Shown here in pieces: positions 35,142 through 44,187 of a stretch of DNA of 64,000 nucleotides (positions within the stretch are counted from its first letter, which is position 1; every line of letters begins with the position of its first letter). Both the position numbers and the translations under genes were made by a program. Source of the stretch: Parapedobacter composti (GTDB taxonomy: Bacteria; Bacteroidota; Bacteroidia; Sphingobacteriales; Sphingobacteriaceae); assembly GCF_900112315.1 (NCBI RefSeq), contig NZ_FOLL01000003.1:62001-126000 (forward strand), written 5' to 3'. The notes under the pieces are model-generated. The model ran no database searches and was not told the origin of the DNA. It worked only from the letters and a program-made list of their open reading frames with translations.

Positions 35142-37001
35142 TTAGCCCATATGTATCATTAAAACCGATATATCTGAGGGCGAAACACCCGAAATACGTG
35201 ACGCCTGGCCTAACGTGCGGGGTTTAACCTTGATTAGCTTTTCACGGGCTTCTTTTGACAACGATACCAAAGCAGTGTAGTCAAAATCCGGATTGATTTC
35301 CTGGTCTTCCATTTTACGCATCTTGTTTACGATTTCCATTTCCTTTTCAAAGTAGCTATCGTATTTTACCTTGATTTCCGCCTGTTCAACAACCTCCCTG
35401 TCAGACCGGTTAATCAAATCGGCTAAGGCAGTATCAGCCATAGCCAGGTCATAGATGCCTACCTGCGGCCGGGTGAGGATCTGGAACAGCCGGGTTTTCT
35501 GTGTAACCGGACTGGATTGCACTCGATGAAGAATTGGATTCAACGTATCCGGTCCGATGGCATTGTCGCGCATATATGCCACCAGTTTATCAGCCGCTTC
35601 CACCTTCTGTTTCACCCGGTCGAGCCGTTCGTCGGATACCAGCCCCAGCTTATGCGCGATGGGTGTAAGCCGGGCGTCCGCGTTATCCTGCCTTAGCAAG
35701 AGGCGGTGTTCTGCGCGGGATGTGAACATCCGGTAGGGCTCTTCCGTACCCTTGGTAACCAAGTCGTCAATAAGTACACCGATATACGATTCGGATCGTT
35801 TAAGGATAAGTTCATGTCCATCATTAATCCGCTGGTGGGCATTTATACCCGCGATGAGTCCCTGGCTTGCCGCTTCTTCATAACCGGTTGTCCCATTGAT
35901 TTGCCCGGCAAAAAAGAGGTGCTTGATGCGGTGTGTCTCCAGCGTTAGATCCAGCTGCATCGGCGGGAAATAATCATACTCGATAGCGTATCCCGGACGG
36001 TACATCTTCGCATTCTCGAATCCGGGTATTTGGCGGAGTGCACGCTGCTGTACGTCTTCCGGTAGGGACGTCGAAAAACCGTTCACATAGATTTCCACGG
36101 TTTTCCATCCTTCGGGTTCAACGAATATCTGATGCCTGTCCCGTTCGGCAAAGCGGTTGATTTTGTCTTCTATGGAAGGACAGTAACGGGGCCCCAGCCC
36201 TTTTATGCGACCGGTGAACATCGGCGATTTCTCAAAGCCTTCTTTCAACGTTTCATGCACCTGTTCGTTGGTATAGGTAATCCAGCAGCACCGTTGTTCC
36301 GTAGGTAACGGCACATCGGTAAAGGAGAAACGCCCCCGTTCGCTATCACCCCATTGTTCCTCCATTTTGCTGTAGTCGAGCGACCGGCCATCCACCCTCG
36401 GCGGCGTACCCGTTTTCATGCGGCCCGCTTCAAATCCAAGGGTAATGAGTTGCTCGGTGAGGCCTGTGGCAGCCTTCTCCCCCGTCCGTCCGCCTCCGAA
36501 CCGTTTTTCGCCGATATGGATAATTCCGTTAAGAAAAGTACCGTTGGTAAGCACTACCGCGTCGCTTTCGATGGACATTCCAAGCGAGGTTACCACGCCG
36601 GCGGCGCGGCCGTTTTTGACGATGATTTCCCTTACGGTGTCTTGCCACATGTCTACATTGGGCAGCGCCTCCAATTGCAGACGCCATTCCTCGGCGAAGC
36701 GCATACGGTCGTTCTGCGTACGTGGACTCCACATTGCCGGTCCTTTGGAACGGTTGAGCATGCGGAATTGGATGGTGGTCTTGTCCGCGATGATGCCCGA
36801 ATAACCCCCCATGGCGTCAATTTCCCGCACAATCTGGCCTTTGGCAACACCCCCCATGGCAGGGTTGCAACTCATCTGAGCAATGGTGCCCATGTTCATG
36901 GTAACCAGTAAGACGGAAGAGCCCAAATTGGCCGCAGCCGCAGCCGCTTCGCAACCTGCATGCCCTCCCCCTACAACGATGATATTATATTTTTTAAACA
37001 T
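35142..37001 (-). CDS. mnmG: tRNA uridine-5-carboxymethylaminomethyl modification enzyme MnmG (GidA)
   Basis: Works with MnmE to modify the wobble uridine of several tRNAs, using FAD and NADH. The 619-residue protein has the N-terminal FAD motif [16 protein letters not shown], the family signatures [17 protein letters not shown] and GTFLNG, the Cys-containing segment [10 protein letters not shown], and a C-terminal helical domain. mnmE is not in the window. mnmG often lies near the replication origin, and two parS-like palindromes sit directly upstream. Confidence 0.96.
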   Translation of the reverse strand: MFKKYNIIVVGGGHAGCEAAAAAANLGSSVLLVTMNMGTIAQMSCNPAMGGVAKGQIVREIDAMGGYSGIIADKTTIQFRMLNRSKGPAMWSPRTQNDRMRFAEEWRLQLEALPNVDMWQDTVREIIVKNGRAAGVVTSLGMSIESDAVVLTNGTFLNGIIHIGEKRFGGGRTGEKAATGLTEQLITLGFEAGRMKTGTPPRVDGRSLDYSKMEEQWGDSERGRFSFTDVPLPTEQRCCWITYTNEQVHETLKEGFEKSPMFTGRIKGLGPRYCPSIEDKINRFAERDRHQIFVEPEGWKTVEIYVNGFSTSLPEDVQQRALRQIPGFENAKMYRPGYAIEYDYFPPMQLDLTLETHRIKHLFFAGQINGTTGYEEAASQGLIAGINAHQRINDGHELILKRSESYIGVLIDDLVTKGTEEPYRMFTSRAEHRLLLRQDNADARLTPIAHKLGLVSDERLDRVKQKVEAADKLVAYMRDNAIGPDTLNPILHRVQSSPVTQKTRLFQILTRPQVGIYDLAMADTALADLINRSDREVVEQAEIKVKYDSYFEKEMEIVNKMRKMEDQEINPDFDYTALVSLSKEAREKLIKVKPRTLGQASRISGVSPSDISVLMIHMG

Positions 37002-37016
37002 GTTTCTTTTATAATA

Positions 37017-37032
37017 TGTTCCACGTGGAACA
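37017..37032. promoter_or_regulatory. parS-like ParB binding site 1
   Basis: TGTTCCACGTGGAACA is a perfect 16-bp palindrome and fits the broadly conserved parS consensus TGTTNCACGTGNAACA; the same sequence is used in Pseudomonas. It lies 16 nt upstream of the mnmG ATG. Confidence 0.8.
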
Positions 37033-37047
37033 CGTAGATTCGATACT

Positions 37048-37065
37048 ACGTTCCACGTGGAACGT
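37048..37065. promoter_or_regulatory. parS-like ParB binding site 2
   Basis: ACGTTCCACGTGGAACGT is an 18-bp perfect palindrome with the parS core GTTCCACGTGGAAC (37050-37063). Only the outer T/A pair of the 16-mer is changed, to C/G. Its centre is 32 bp from the centre of site 1, about three helical turns, and it ends directly at the ABC-F stop codon. Confidence 0.65.
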
Positions 37066-38922
37066 TTAAGCGAATTCGCTTAATTCCATCCAGCGTTCTG
37101 TTTTACGATCGAGTTCGTCGTTTAATTTACTGATATCTGAAGCTATTTTAGCCAGCTCCATCTGGTCGGTGGTAGTGGAGAGGGCTTCGGTGCATTCCTG
37201 TATGCGTTGTTCGAGTTGGGGTATTTCCCTGTCCAAGGTTTCGTATTCTTGGAGTTCTTTATAGCTGAGTTTGTTTTTTTTCTCCGCTACTGGTTTAACC
37301 GGTGCTTTCTGACGCTCGGCAGGTTTTTCTTTACTTTGTTTTTCTTCCTGCTCTTGTTTGTAGGCGGCGTAGTTACCGTTGTATACGGTTATGGTTCCGC
37401 TTCCATCGAAAATAAAAAGCTGATCGGTAAGTCGGTCGAGTAAATACCGATCGTGTGAAACCAATATCAGTACACCGCTGTAATTCGCCAGAAAGGCTTC
37501 CAGCACATTTAGGGTATCGATGTCCAAATCATTGGCCGGCTCGTCCAGAATCAGAAAGTTCGGGTTCTGCATCAAGACGCGCATCAGCTGAAGGCGCTTG
37601 CGTTCGCCACCGCTCAGTTTGTCTACCAACCCGAACTGTTTCTCGGGCGGAAACAGAAACTGCGTAAGCAGTTGGGATGCCGATAGCGAATCCCCGTTGG
37701 CCATCTGGATGTATTCCGCTACGTCTTTAACCACATCAATAACACGCTCACTGCCCTGTAATGCTAATCCGCCCTGCCGGTTATAGCCGAATACGGTGGT
37801 TTCCCCTGCCGTGATGGTACCCTTATCGGGTTGTTCGGAACCGGTTATCAGGTTCAGAAACGTCGATTTTCCGGTACCGTTGCGTCCGGCAAGCCCGATG
37901 CGATCTCCTTTTTTGAATACATACGAGAAGCCGTTGATAAGCTGGCGCCCGTGATAGCCTTTAAATACCTGGTCAATTTCCAGGATTTTGCTGCCCTGAC
38001 GGCTCACTTTGACGCTGAGCTGCACCGTTTGGTTTGCCTGGTACCCTTTGGTTTTTTCCTCCAGATCATAAAACGCATCGATGCGGGCTTTCGACTTCGT
38101 TCCCCGGGCCTGCGGTTGCCTGCGCATCCATTCCAGTTCCTTCCGTAGGAGGTTCCGGTTCCGTTCAAGCTCAACCCCAGCTATTGCTTCTGCTTCGGTT
38201 TTCCGTTCCAGGTAATAACCATAGTTTCCCATATAGGTGGTTAACTTTCCATGATCCAGTTCGCGTATCTGGGTACATACCGCATCCAGAAAGTACCGAT
38301 CGTGCGTTACCAGCAATACGGTCTTCTGCCCTCCTGTGAGCAGCTTCTCCAACCACTCGATGGTTTCGATATCCAGGTGGTTTGTCGGCTCATCGAGGAT
38401 ATAGACATCCGGTTCGTCAATCAGCAGCTTAGCCAAGGCGAGGCGTTTTCGCTGTCCGCCGGACAAGTTAGCAATGGCTTGGGAAAAGTCGGTTATCTGC
38501 AGGCGTGTAAGGATGCTTTTGATGTGGTGTTCATATTCCCAGGCATTCAACGCACTGAGCTGTTCGGTCAGCGCCGATAACCGTGCCGTATCGGCATCCG
38601 GTTCGGCCAGCAACTCTTCGTAGGCCCGGATAAGCCGTTGCTGTTCATTATCGGCATGATAAATGAAATCATTGACCGTTGCGTATTCATGGAACGTAGG
38701 GTCCTGCGGAAGGAATCCGATGCGTATTCCCCGTTCGCGCACGACAGTGCCTTCCAGCGGATCCAGCTCCCCCGCCAAAATGCGTAGCAAGGACGACTTC
38801 CCCGTTCCATTGACACCCACAAGCGCCACCCGTTCGCCTTTCTGCAAGCCGAAGTGCAGGTTTCTGAATAACCACCGGTCGTGGTAGCTATGGCCCAATT
38901 GTTCAGTTGATAAAATACTCAC
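37066..38922 (-). CDS. ABC-F family ATPase (Uup-like)
   Basis: A 618-residue soluble protein with two ABC domains: Walker [12 protein letters not shown] and signature [13 protein letters not shown] in the first, [12 protein letters not shown] and [13 protein letters not shown] in the second. A linker about 280-320 carries the P-site-tRNA interaction motif region, and a C-terminal coiled coil (about 525-618) is typical of Uup. The family acts on the ribosome; Uup is linked to ribosome stress and precise excision. Start is GTG at 38922, inside a GTGA overlap with the upstream gene stop. Confidence 0.92.
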   Translation of the reverse strand: MSILSTEQLGHSYHDRWLFRNLHFGLQKGERVALVGVNGTGKSSLLRILAGELDPLEGTVVRERGIRIGFLPQDPTFHEYATVNDFIYHADNEQQRLIRAYEELLAEPDADTARLSALTEQLSALNAWEYEHHIKSILTRLQITDFSQAIANLSGGQRKRLALAKLLIDEPDVYILDEPTNHLDIETIEWLEKLLTGGQKTVLLVTHDRYFLDAVCTQIRELDHGKLTTYMGNYGYYLERKTEAEAIAGVELERNRNLLRKELEWMRRQPQARGTKSKARIDAFYDLEEKTKGYQANQTVQLSVKVSRQGSKILEIDQVFKGYHGRQLINGFSYVFKKGDRIGLAGRNGTGKSTFLNLITGSEQPDKGTITAGETTVFGYNRQGGLALQGSERVIDVVKDVAEYIQMANGDSLSASQLLTQFLFPPEKQFGLVDKLSGGERKRLQLMRVLMQNPNFLILDEPANDLDIDTLNVLEAFLANYSGVLILVSHDRYLLDRLTDQLFIFDGSGTITVYNGNYAAYKQEQEEKQSKEKPAERQKAPVKPVAEKKNKLSYKELQEYETLDREIPQLEQRIQECTEALSTTTDQMELAKIASDISKLNDELDRKTERWMELSEFA

Positions 38923-39581
38923 ACCAGTTGCTTGATATCCTTCCAATAATATACCCGTACACCCCCCTTGGTCTGCCCGGCCGCCCGGTTCATCGCCCTG
39001 GCCACCCATGCGGCCGGAACGCTCCGGTAGTTGGCTAATCCACCGACTAACAATGCATCAACCACAGTGAAAACACCCTTGGCGAAGGATTCTGCCCAAC
39101 GCTTTTCAGACCGTTCGCCCCTAAGCAGCGACGGACGGAAGATGTGCGTGCGCTCCATTCCCACGGCCACGACATCGCGTTCGGTTTGGCCTTTCATCCG
39201 CAAGTAAAAGTTGCCCGAATCCGCATCGGCACCGACGGCCGAGACCAGGAAGAAAGCCTTGGCACCATTGGCTTTGGTAAGCCTTGCCGCATTCACCGGA
39301 TAGTCGTGATCAATACGGTAATAGTCCTTCAAGTCGGGCGTTTTCTTCCTCGTCGTACCCAGACAGCAAAACACATCATCCGCTACAAGCTGATCTTTTA
39401 TGTTTTCAACCGACTGTAAATCAGCCACTAACTGAATGAGTTTCGCATGCCTAACATCCATCTCCCGCCGTACTACAGCGATGACCTTCCCGTACTCCGG
39501 GTTGTCCAGCAGTTCCCGGAGGAGGTGCCCACCGATTAATCCGGTGGCTCCGAATATGATAGCCGATTTCTTCACTGCCAT
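38919..39581 (-). CDS. TIP30/HTATIP2-like NAD(P)-binding oxidoreductase
   Basis: A 220-residue atypical short-chain reductase with the N-terminal Rossmann motif FGATGLIGGHLL and a CCLGTTRKKT segment followed by a DYYRIDHDY motif, as in TIP30-like proteins. The substrate is not known. It overlaps the ABC-F gene by 4 nt, so both are probably co-translated. A -7 promoter element lies 10 nt upstream of its ATG. Confidence 0.85.
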   Translation of the reverse strand: MAVKKSAIIFGATGLIGGHLLRELLDNPEYGKVIAVVRREMDVRHAKLIQLVADLQSVENIKDQLVADDVFCCLGTTRKKTPDLKDYYRIDHDYPVNAARLTKANGAKAFFLVSAVGADADSGNFYLRMKGQTERDVVAVGMERTHIFRPSLLRGERSEKRWAESFAKGVFTVVDALLVGGLANYRSVPAAWVARAMNRAAGQTKGGVRVYYWKDIKQLV

Positions 39582-39591
39582 TTTATTTGTG

Positions 39592-39599
39592 CAAAAATA
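39592..39599 (-). promoter_or_regulatory. -7 promoter element of the TIP30-like/ABC-F unit
   Basis: TATTTTTG on the minus strand is 10 nt before the ATG at 39581. Confidence 0.45.
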
Positions 39600-39746
39600 C
39601 GGAAAATATATTGGTTCATTATTGATGACCTGTTCATGCGCCGTTTAATAATACCCCGCTTTAAATCGGTCGCGTAGCCGTTGTGGAGCTTTGGAGAACA
39701 AAAACAGAATAAAACTAATATAACGCCTATATATCTTTAACAATTT

Positions 39747-39812
39747 ATCGTATTTCTATCGTATCTTCATCGTATTTCTATCGTATAAATACGATGAGAA
39801 TACGATAATTTA
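39747..39812. repeat. Array of 11-bp phased repeats with an inverted flank
   Basis: Four direct units of ATCGTATTTCT type (39747-39757, 39758-39768, 39769-39779, 39780-39790) are followed by two units in the opposite sense (ACGATGAGAAT at 39791-39801 and ACGATAATTTA at 39802-39812). The exact 11-bp period places each ATCGTAT on the same helix face. The array lies in a 424-nt gap with no gene, between the TIP30-like gene and apaG; nothing else was recognised in that gap. Confidence 0.8.
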
Positions 39813-40005
39813 TGCAAAAACATACGTAGAATCGCTGAACTTGTATTGGTGTTGTTTTGGGTTATTCCAAATACTGTATCAGATAACTGCAGAAAAGGGT
39901 TACTACGGGGTGCTATACCCTACCGGATAGGAGCGCCTCTCAATACCAGCATCTGGCCCGAAGCCGAGGCCGGCAGCCATGAACGCATCGACAAAAAAAA
40001 CAAAG

Positions 40006-40392
40006 CTAATTCAGGCGGTGGGGAGCAATCAAGTCAAACTTGGGGATTTCCACCTCAAAGATATAGCCATCAAACTCGCGCAGCATCTGGTAACTGCCCT
40101 TCATTGTACCCATGTCACTCTTGAGGTTGCAGCCCGAGACGTACTCATGCTGTTCGCCCGGCTCGATGACGGGTTGCTGGCCGACTACCCCTTCCCCTTC
40201 CACCTCCCGGCGGGTGCCGTTGGAGTCGAAGATATACCAATGCCTGCGCAGCAACTGCACGCTGTAATCGCCCAGATTTTCAATGGTGATTCGGTATGCA
40301 AACATGTAATGCTCATTTTCCGGATTCGAGTATTCCGGCTGGTACACCGTTTCGACAGAAACCTTTACGCCATCGGTAATTTGCGTAGCCAT
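40006..40392 (-). CDS. apaG: ApaG domain protein
   Basis: A 128-residue protein with an ApaG/DUF525 beta-sandwich fold of the fibronectin type III kind, seen in YRITIENLGDYSVQLLRRHW, FDSNGTRREVEGEGVVGQQP and MKGSYQMLREFDG. In enterobacteria it is linked to cobalt and magnesium resistance, but the biochemical role is unclear. It starts divergently from the methyltransferase at 40747. Confidence 0.92.
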   Translation of the reverse strand: MATQITDGVKVSVETVYQPEYSNPENEHYMFAYRITIENLGDYSVQLLRRHWYIFDSNGTRREVEGEGVVGQQPVIEPGEQHEYVSGCNLKSDMGTMKGSYQMLREFDGYIFEVEIPKFDLIAPHRLN

Positions 40393-40458
40393 GTTTGCGT
40401 CCTAATTTCCGGCCAAATTAGTAAATGTGTTTCAATAAACGAAATCCTCCGCCCTGAA

Positions 40459-40596
40459 ATGCCGGGCTTTTATTGGCGCGGAGACTTTGGTCGGCCAACA
40501 TTCGGACGCGGGTTCTTCCATGCTCAGCGATCGATGTCACTAAAGAACGGCTATCGCGGGCGGCACAACTATTTTAATGCTGGGTACATTTCGTAG
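40459..40596 (+). CDS. Possible 45-residue small ORF
   Basis: In the 354-nt gap between apaG and the methyltransferase gene an ATG at 40459 opens 45 codons with an aromatic, Gly- and Arg-rich product (MPGFYWRGDFGRPTFGRG, then LKNGYRGRHNYFNAGY). The composition looks protein-like rather than random, but no ribosome site or homologue is known to me. It may be the 3' remnant of a lost gene. The remaining gap sequence shows only the -7 element at 40736. Confidence 0.25.
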   Translation: MPGFYWRGDFGRPTFGRGFFHAQRSMSLKNGYRGRHNYFNAGYIS

Positions 40597-40735
40597 GCGT
40601 TTGTCTTCGATTGGGCGATTCATTCGGATCATTTACCGCGGGTCTCCTTTTTTACCTCCTATTATGTCAGAAATAGACCTTGCCGTGGCTACTCCCACAG
40701 GTAGGTAACCCCCGAACCGAACCGCAATAATTTCC

Positions 40736-40743
40736 TACCTTTG
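40736..40743 (+). promoter_or_regulatory. -7 promoter element of the methyltransferase gene
   Basis: TACCTTTG ends 3 nt before the ATG at 40747, so translation from a leaderless transcript is expected. It argues against the in-frame TTG at 40741, which lies inside the element. Confidence 0.5.
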
Positions 40744-40746
40744 TGC

Positions 40747-41454
40747 ATGCCCTACGGAACACTGTACCTCCTTCCGGTGCCATTGGCGGATGATGCCGCT
40801 CAGGCTTCCTATACGCCCTACCTCACGCAGGTGATCAACACGATTGACGAGTATATTGTGGAAAACGAAAAAACCGCGCGGAAATTCCTGAAACTGGCGG
40901 GACTTCAACGGCCTCAGGGAGAGCTGGTTTTGCACGATTACGGCAAACACGTGCGTGACACGACCGACATGGCGGGGTTTTTCGCGGGCTTGCTGGCGGG
41001 CAAGGACGTGGGCCTCATGAGTGAGGCGGGATGCCCGGGGGTGGCAGACCCGGGGGCAGCGATTGTGGCTGAGGCCCACCGCAGGGGTATCCGCGTGGTG
41101 CCGCTGGTGGGGCCGAGCGCCATCCTACTGGCGCTGATGGCCTCGGGTTTCAATGGCCAGAGTTTTGCCTTCCACGGCTACCTGCCTATAGATAAGGGCG
41201 CAAGGGCCAAGAAGATTAAGTTGCTGGAACAGGTGGCCCAACGCGAGAAGCAGACACAGGTTTTCATTGAAACGCCGTTCCGCAATAATCAGCTGCTGGC
41301 CGAAATTGTGCGCGTGGGCAGCCCGCAGACACGCTTGTGCGTGGCTTGCAACCTGACGGCAGCCGATGAGCGGATCATCTGCATGCCCTTGCGCCAATGG
41401 AAAACGGGTCAGTATGATTTCCACAAAAAGCCGGCGGTGTTCCTTATCTTCTGA
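40747..41454 (+). CDS. Tetrapyrrole-methylase-family SAM methyltransferase (RsmI-like)
   Basis: A 235-residue cytoplasmic methyltransferase. The N-terminal TLYLLPVPLADD resembles the start of RsmI, and LMSEAGCPGVADPGA and PLVGPSAILLALMASG are the SAM-binding motifs of the class. RsmI 2'-O-methylates C1402 of 16S rRNA. The divergence from canonical RsmI (no GTPIGNLxDI) suggests a Bacteroidetes paralogue, so the target is open. It is 4 nt before the FAD monooxygenase start. Confidence 0.85.
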   Translation: MPYGTLYLLPVPLADDAAQASYTPYLTQVINTIDEYIVENEKTARKFLKLAGLQRPQGELVLHDYGKHVRDTTDMAGFFAGLLAGKDVGLMSEAGCPGVADPGAAIVAEAHRRGIRVVPLVGPSAILLALMASGFNGQSFAFHGYLPIDKGARAKKIKLLEQVAQREKQTQVFIETPFRNNQLLAEIVRVGSPQTRLCVACNLTAADERIICMPLRQWKTGQYDFHKKPAVFLIF

Positions 41455-41458
41455 TGCC

Positions 41459-43066
41459 GTGGAGTCTACCAAACATAGGGATGTGCTCATCGTGGGCGCC
41501 GGACCTTCGGGCCTGATGATGGCGGCGCAATTGCTCCGCTTCGGCGTGCAACCGAAAATCATTGATGCGAAGCGGGGGCCCGACAGGGCGTCGAAGGCCA
41601 TTGCGGTGCAGGCTCGCTCGTTGGAGCTGTTCCGGCAGATGGGCCTGGCCGACCGGCTGCTGGAGGCGGGGATGCCGTGTTATGGCATACAGGTGCAGGG
41701 ACAGCGGCGGCCCCTGGGAAAGGTGGATTTCGCCCGGATGGAAAACCCGGACACGGCGTTCCCTTTTTTGCATATCGTGGGCCAAGATCGGACGGAAAAG
41801 CTGCTGCTGGCCAGACTTACCGAGAAGGCTTGTCCGGTTGATTGGGAAACGCGTTTGGTCTCGCTCCGCCAGGATGATAATGGGGTGCAGGTTGTGCTGG
41901 AGCATGAAGGGGCTGCCGAACGGTGGGCTTGCCGCTGGCTGATTGGTGCGGATGGTGCCGGCAGCATGGTGCGGGAATGCTTGGGGATACGGTTTGAAGG
42001 CAGGAGGTATGACGGGCGGTTTTTCTTGGCCGACGTGGTTATCCGTGACGGGCATCACCGCCACGTGCATTTCTTCGTGCGGGAAAGGGCGTTATTGGGG
42101 ATTTTCCCGTTTAATGGGCAGGGCCGTTACCGGATTGTAGGTGAACTTCCGGATGATTTGGCGCAGCAACGGCAACTGGCGTATGGAGATGTCAAGCTGG
42201 TGGTTGACCGCGCGCTTGGGTTTGAGCTTCCGGTCACGCAATGCTTGTGGATAAGTGGTTTTTCCATGCACCGGCGCACGGCCGAGCAGTTTTCACGGCA
42301 ACGGTGCTTTTTGGTCGGCGATGCGGCCCACGTGCACTCGCCTGTAGGCGGGCAGGGCATGAATACGGGGTTGCAGGATGCGGCAAACCTGGCGTGGAAG
42401 CTGGCGGGGGTGCTGCAGGGACGTATGGCGACCAAGGTGCTGCATTCTTACCAGCTGGAACGAATGCCGGTGGCCCGCGAGGTCAGTGAAACGACCGATA
42501 GGGCGCTGAGGCTACTTACAGGGGTACCGCGGTGGCTGCGGCCGCTGCGGGAGGTGCTGCTGGCCAAAGGCTTGGGCTTTTTGGCGGCGAAGACAGGGCG
42601 GCTGCGTAAAGTTTTCGGCCGGATGGCTCAATTGGATGTGCACTACCGCAGATCGGCATTGACCGTGCACCATGCGACGGACAGCGGTGTCCGGGCGGGC
42701 GACAGGTTGCCGTTCATCGCCGTGTTTGACGAAAAAACCAAGACGCATACCGACCTGCACCGCTGGTGTGAAAAGCCGGGGTTTATCCTGCTCGTGCTGG
42801 GCACCATAAGCCATCATCAACTGAACGTCATCGGGCAGTGGGTGCGGCAGCGGTATCCGCGGCAGATGCACTTGTATTACCTGCCTTTTTCTGCCAATAA
42901 CCAGCGGGTATTTGATATTTTTGCGGTAAAGCCGACGGGTACCAAGACGGTGCTCATCCGGCCGGACATGTATATTGCTTACATTAATGATATGCTGAAC
43001 ATGGGCTTGATAGATACGTATATGGAGGGGGTGCTGGGATGGCAAGGGGGGCCGATGGATGGATAA
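41459..43066 (+). CDS. FAD-dependent aromatic hydroxylase/monooxygenase
   Basis: A 535-residue flavoprotein of the phenol hydroxylase/MhpA type. The FAD-binding motif DVLIVGAGPSGLMMAAQLL is at the N terminus, the RCFLVGDAAHVHSPVGGQGMNTG motif near residue 285, and a thioredoxin-like C-terminal domain covers about 400-535. It probably hydroxylates an aromatic ring with NAD(P)H and oxygen; the substrate is unknown. GTG at 41459 follows the previous stop by 4 nt and is preferred over in-frame ATGs inside that gene. Its G-rich composition is like its right-hand neighbours. Confidence 0.82.
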   Translation: MESTKHRDVLIVGAGPSGLMMAAQLLRFGVQPKIIDAKRGPDRASKAIAVQARSLELFRQMGLADRLLEAGMPCYGIQVQGQRRPLGKVDFARMENPDTAFPFLHIVGQDRTEKLLLARLTEKACPVDWETRLVSLRQDDNGVQVVLEHEGAAERWACRWLIGADGAGSMVRECLGIRFEGRRYDGRFFLADVVIRDGHHRHVHFFVRERALLGIFPFNGQGRYRIVGELPDDLAQQRQLAYGDVKLVVDRALGFELPVTQCLWISGFSMHRRTAEQFSRQRCFLVGDAAHVHSPVGGQGMNTGLQDAANLAWKLAGVLQGRMATKVLHSYQLERMPVAREVSETTDRALRLLTGVPRWLRPLREVLLAKGLGFLAAKTGRLRKVFGRMAQLDVHYRRSALTVHHATDSGVRAGDRLPFIAVFDEKTKTHTDLHRWCEKPGFILLVLGTISHHQLNVIGQWVRQRYPRQMHLYYLPFSANNQRVFDIFAVKPTGTKTVLIRPDMYIAYINDMLNMGLIDTYMEGVLGWQGGPMDG

Positions 43067-43514
43067 ACAGGAGCTGGTATGGGAAGTTAAGCCTTTTGAG
43101 GCACTTTCGTTGCAGGAACTTTATAAGGTTCTCCAGCTGCGGCAGGAAGTTTTCGTGCTGGAGCAGGCCTGCGTGTACAGTGATTTGGACAACAAAGATC
43201 AGGTGTCGTTTCATGTGATGGGGTGGCATGGCAGCACGCTGGCGGCATACACGAGACTGATTCCCTATGGGGTTTCGTATCCGGATGCCGTCAGTATCGG
43301 CCGCGTGGTTATTCCCAAGGGATTCCGCGGCAAAGGGCTCGGTGAGGAGCTTATGCAACGGAGCATTGCTGCAATACGCGAACGGTATGGCCTGCAAACC
43401 ATAAAAATCAGTGCCCAGCATCACCTCAGGGAGTTTTATGGCCAACTGGGGTTTAGGCAAACCAGTGAACCGTATCTGGACGCGGGTATCCTCCATATCG
43501 AGATGACGCGCTGA
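43059..43514 (+). CDS. GNAT family N-acetyltransferase, ElaA-like
   Basis: A 151-residue acetyltransferase. LRQEVFVLEQACVYSDLDNKD is the ElaA-type N-terminal motif, and IGRVVIPKGFRGKGLGEELM contains the acetyl-CoA binding RGKG loop. The substrate is unknown. It overlaps the end of the monooxygenase gene by 8 nt. Confidence 0.9.
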   Translation: MDKQELVWEVKPFEALSLQELYKVLQLRQEVFVLEQACVYSDLDNKDQVSFHVMGWHGSTLAAYTRLIPYGVSYPDAVSIGRVVIPKGFRGKGLGEELMQRSIAAIRERYGLQTIKISAQHHLREFYGQLGFRQTSEPYLDAGILHIEMTR

Positions 43515-43541
43515 TAGTACAAGCCCAGCGAATTCTTTTAA

Positions 43542-43608
43542 GCCTGCTGCCCCCAAGCCTTGCCGAGACGCAAGCGGAGCGCACCGATCCCGCTTGCGGG
43601 CAGCAGGC
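43542..43608. repeat. Nested inverted repeat after the GNAT gene
   Basis: An outer perfect 11-bp pair (GCCTGCTGCCC at 43542-43552 and GGGCAGCAGGC at 43598-43608) encloses an inner 9-bp pair (CGCAAGCGG at 43569-43577 and CCGCTTGCG at 43590-43598); the two pairs share one G. No T-run follows on either strand, so it is not a standard terminator. It lies in the 206-nt gap before the next gene. Confidence 0.7.
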
Positions 43609-43720
43609 AGCGATGGCCCATGCCAAAGGTAAATGCACCCCTGATTGGGTTTTGTGCGCAAATCGCCGTAATTTAGTGCCCGATGAATCGTACACAAAGA
43701 AAGCAAGAGTATAGCTGCGG

Positions 43721-44185
43721 ATGAATATCGATTACGAAAATATTACGCCCCAAATGATACAGCTGGCCGTGGCCGTGCTGCTGGTGAGGCTGGTTGTCTG
43801 GGCATTCTACGCCAACACCATCCGGAAGACGCTGCTGCTTATTGCCCCCGAGAACCGGCTGATGACACCCCGGATGGCGTGGCTGGTCATCATCCCGATA
43901 TTCAATATCTATTGGAATTTCGAAGTCGCTTCCCGTATGGCCGACTCGCTTACCAACGAGTTTTACGATCGCAAAATCGCGGAGGAGGAAAACCCCGGCA
44001 GGGCTACCGGCCGCTGGTATGCCTGGCTCTTCTTGGCGTCCAATATTCCGCTGTCGCCATTCATCGTCTTCCTCTCCGCCCTGGGAAGCTTGGCCTATTT
44101 TATCGTTTATTGGGTGAAGATTAATAATTTCAGAAACCTGTTGGTGGAACACAACAAGTTCAGAAGCCAACAACAAACAGATTGA
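43721..44185 (+). CDS. Membrane protein of unknown function
   Basis: A 154-residue protein with about three membrane helices (residues about 13-30, 50-68 and 108-135), with PENRLMTPRMAWLVIIPIFNIYWNF as the most conserved-looking segment. The layout resembles DUF4328-like membrane proteins, without certainty. The stop is 2 nt before the NIF3 gene start. Confidence 0.75.
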   Translation: MNIDYENITPQMIQLAVAVLLVRLVVWAFYANTIRKTLLLIAPENRLMTPRMAWLVIIPIFNIYWNFEVASRMADSLTNEFYDRKIAEEENPGRATGRWYAWLFLASNIPLSPFIVFLSALGSLAYFIVYWVKINNFRNLLVEHNKFRSQQQTD

Positions 44186-44187
44186 TT

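Noticed and set aside
42246-42254. Perfect DnaA box (TTATCCACA, minus strand) inside the FAD monooxygenase gene
   Set aside because: Isolated, and explained by a common codon combination (the sequence TGTGGATAA in coding DNA); similar single sites at 46406 and 56318.
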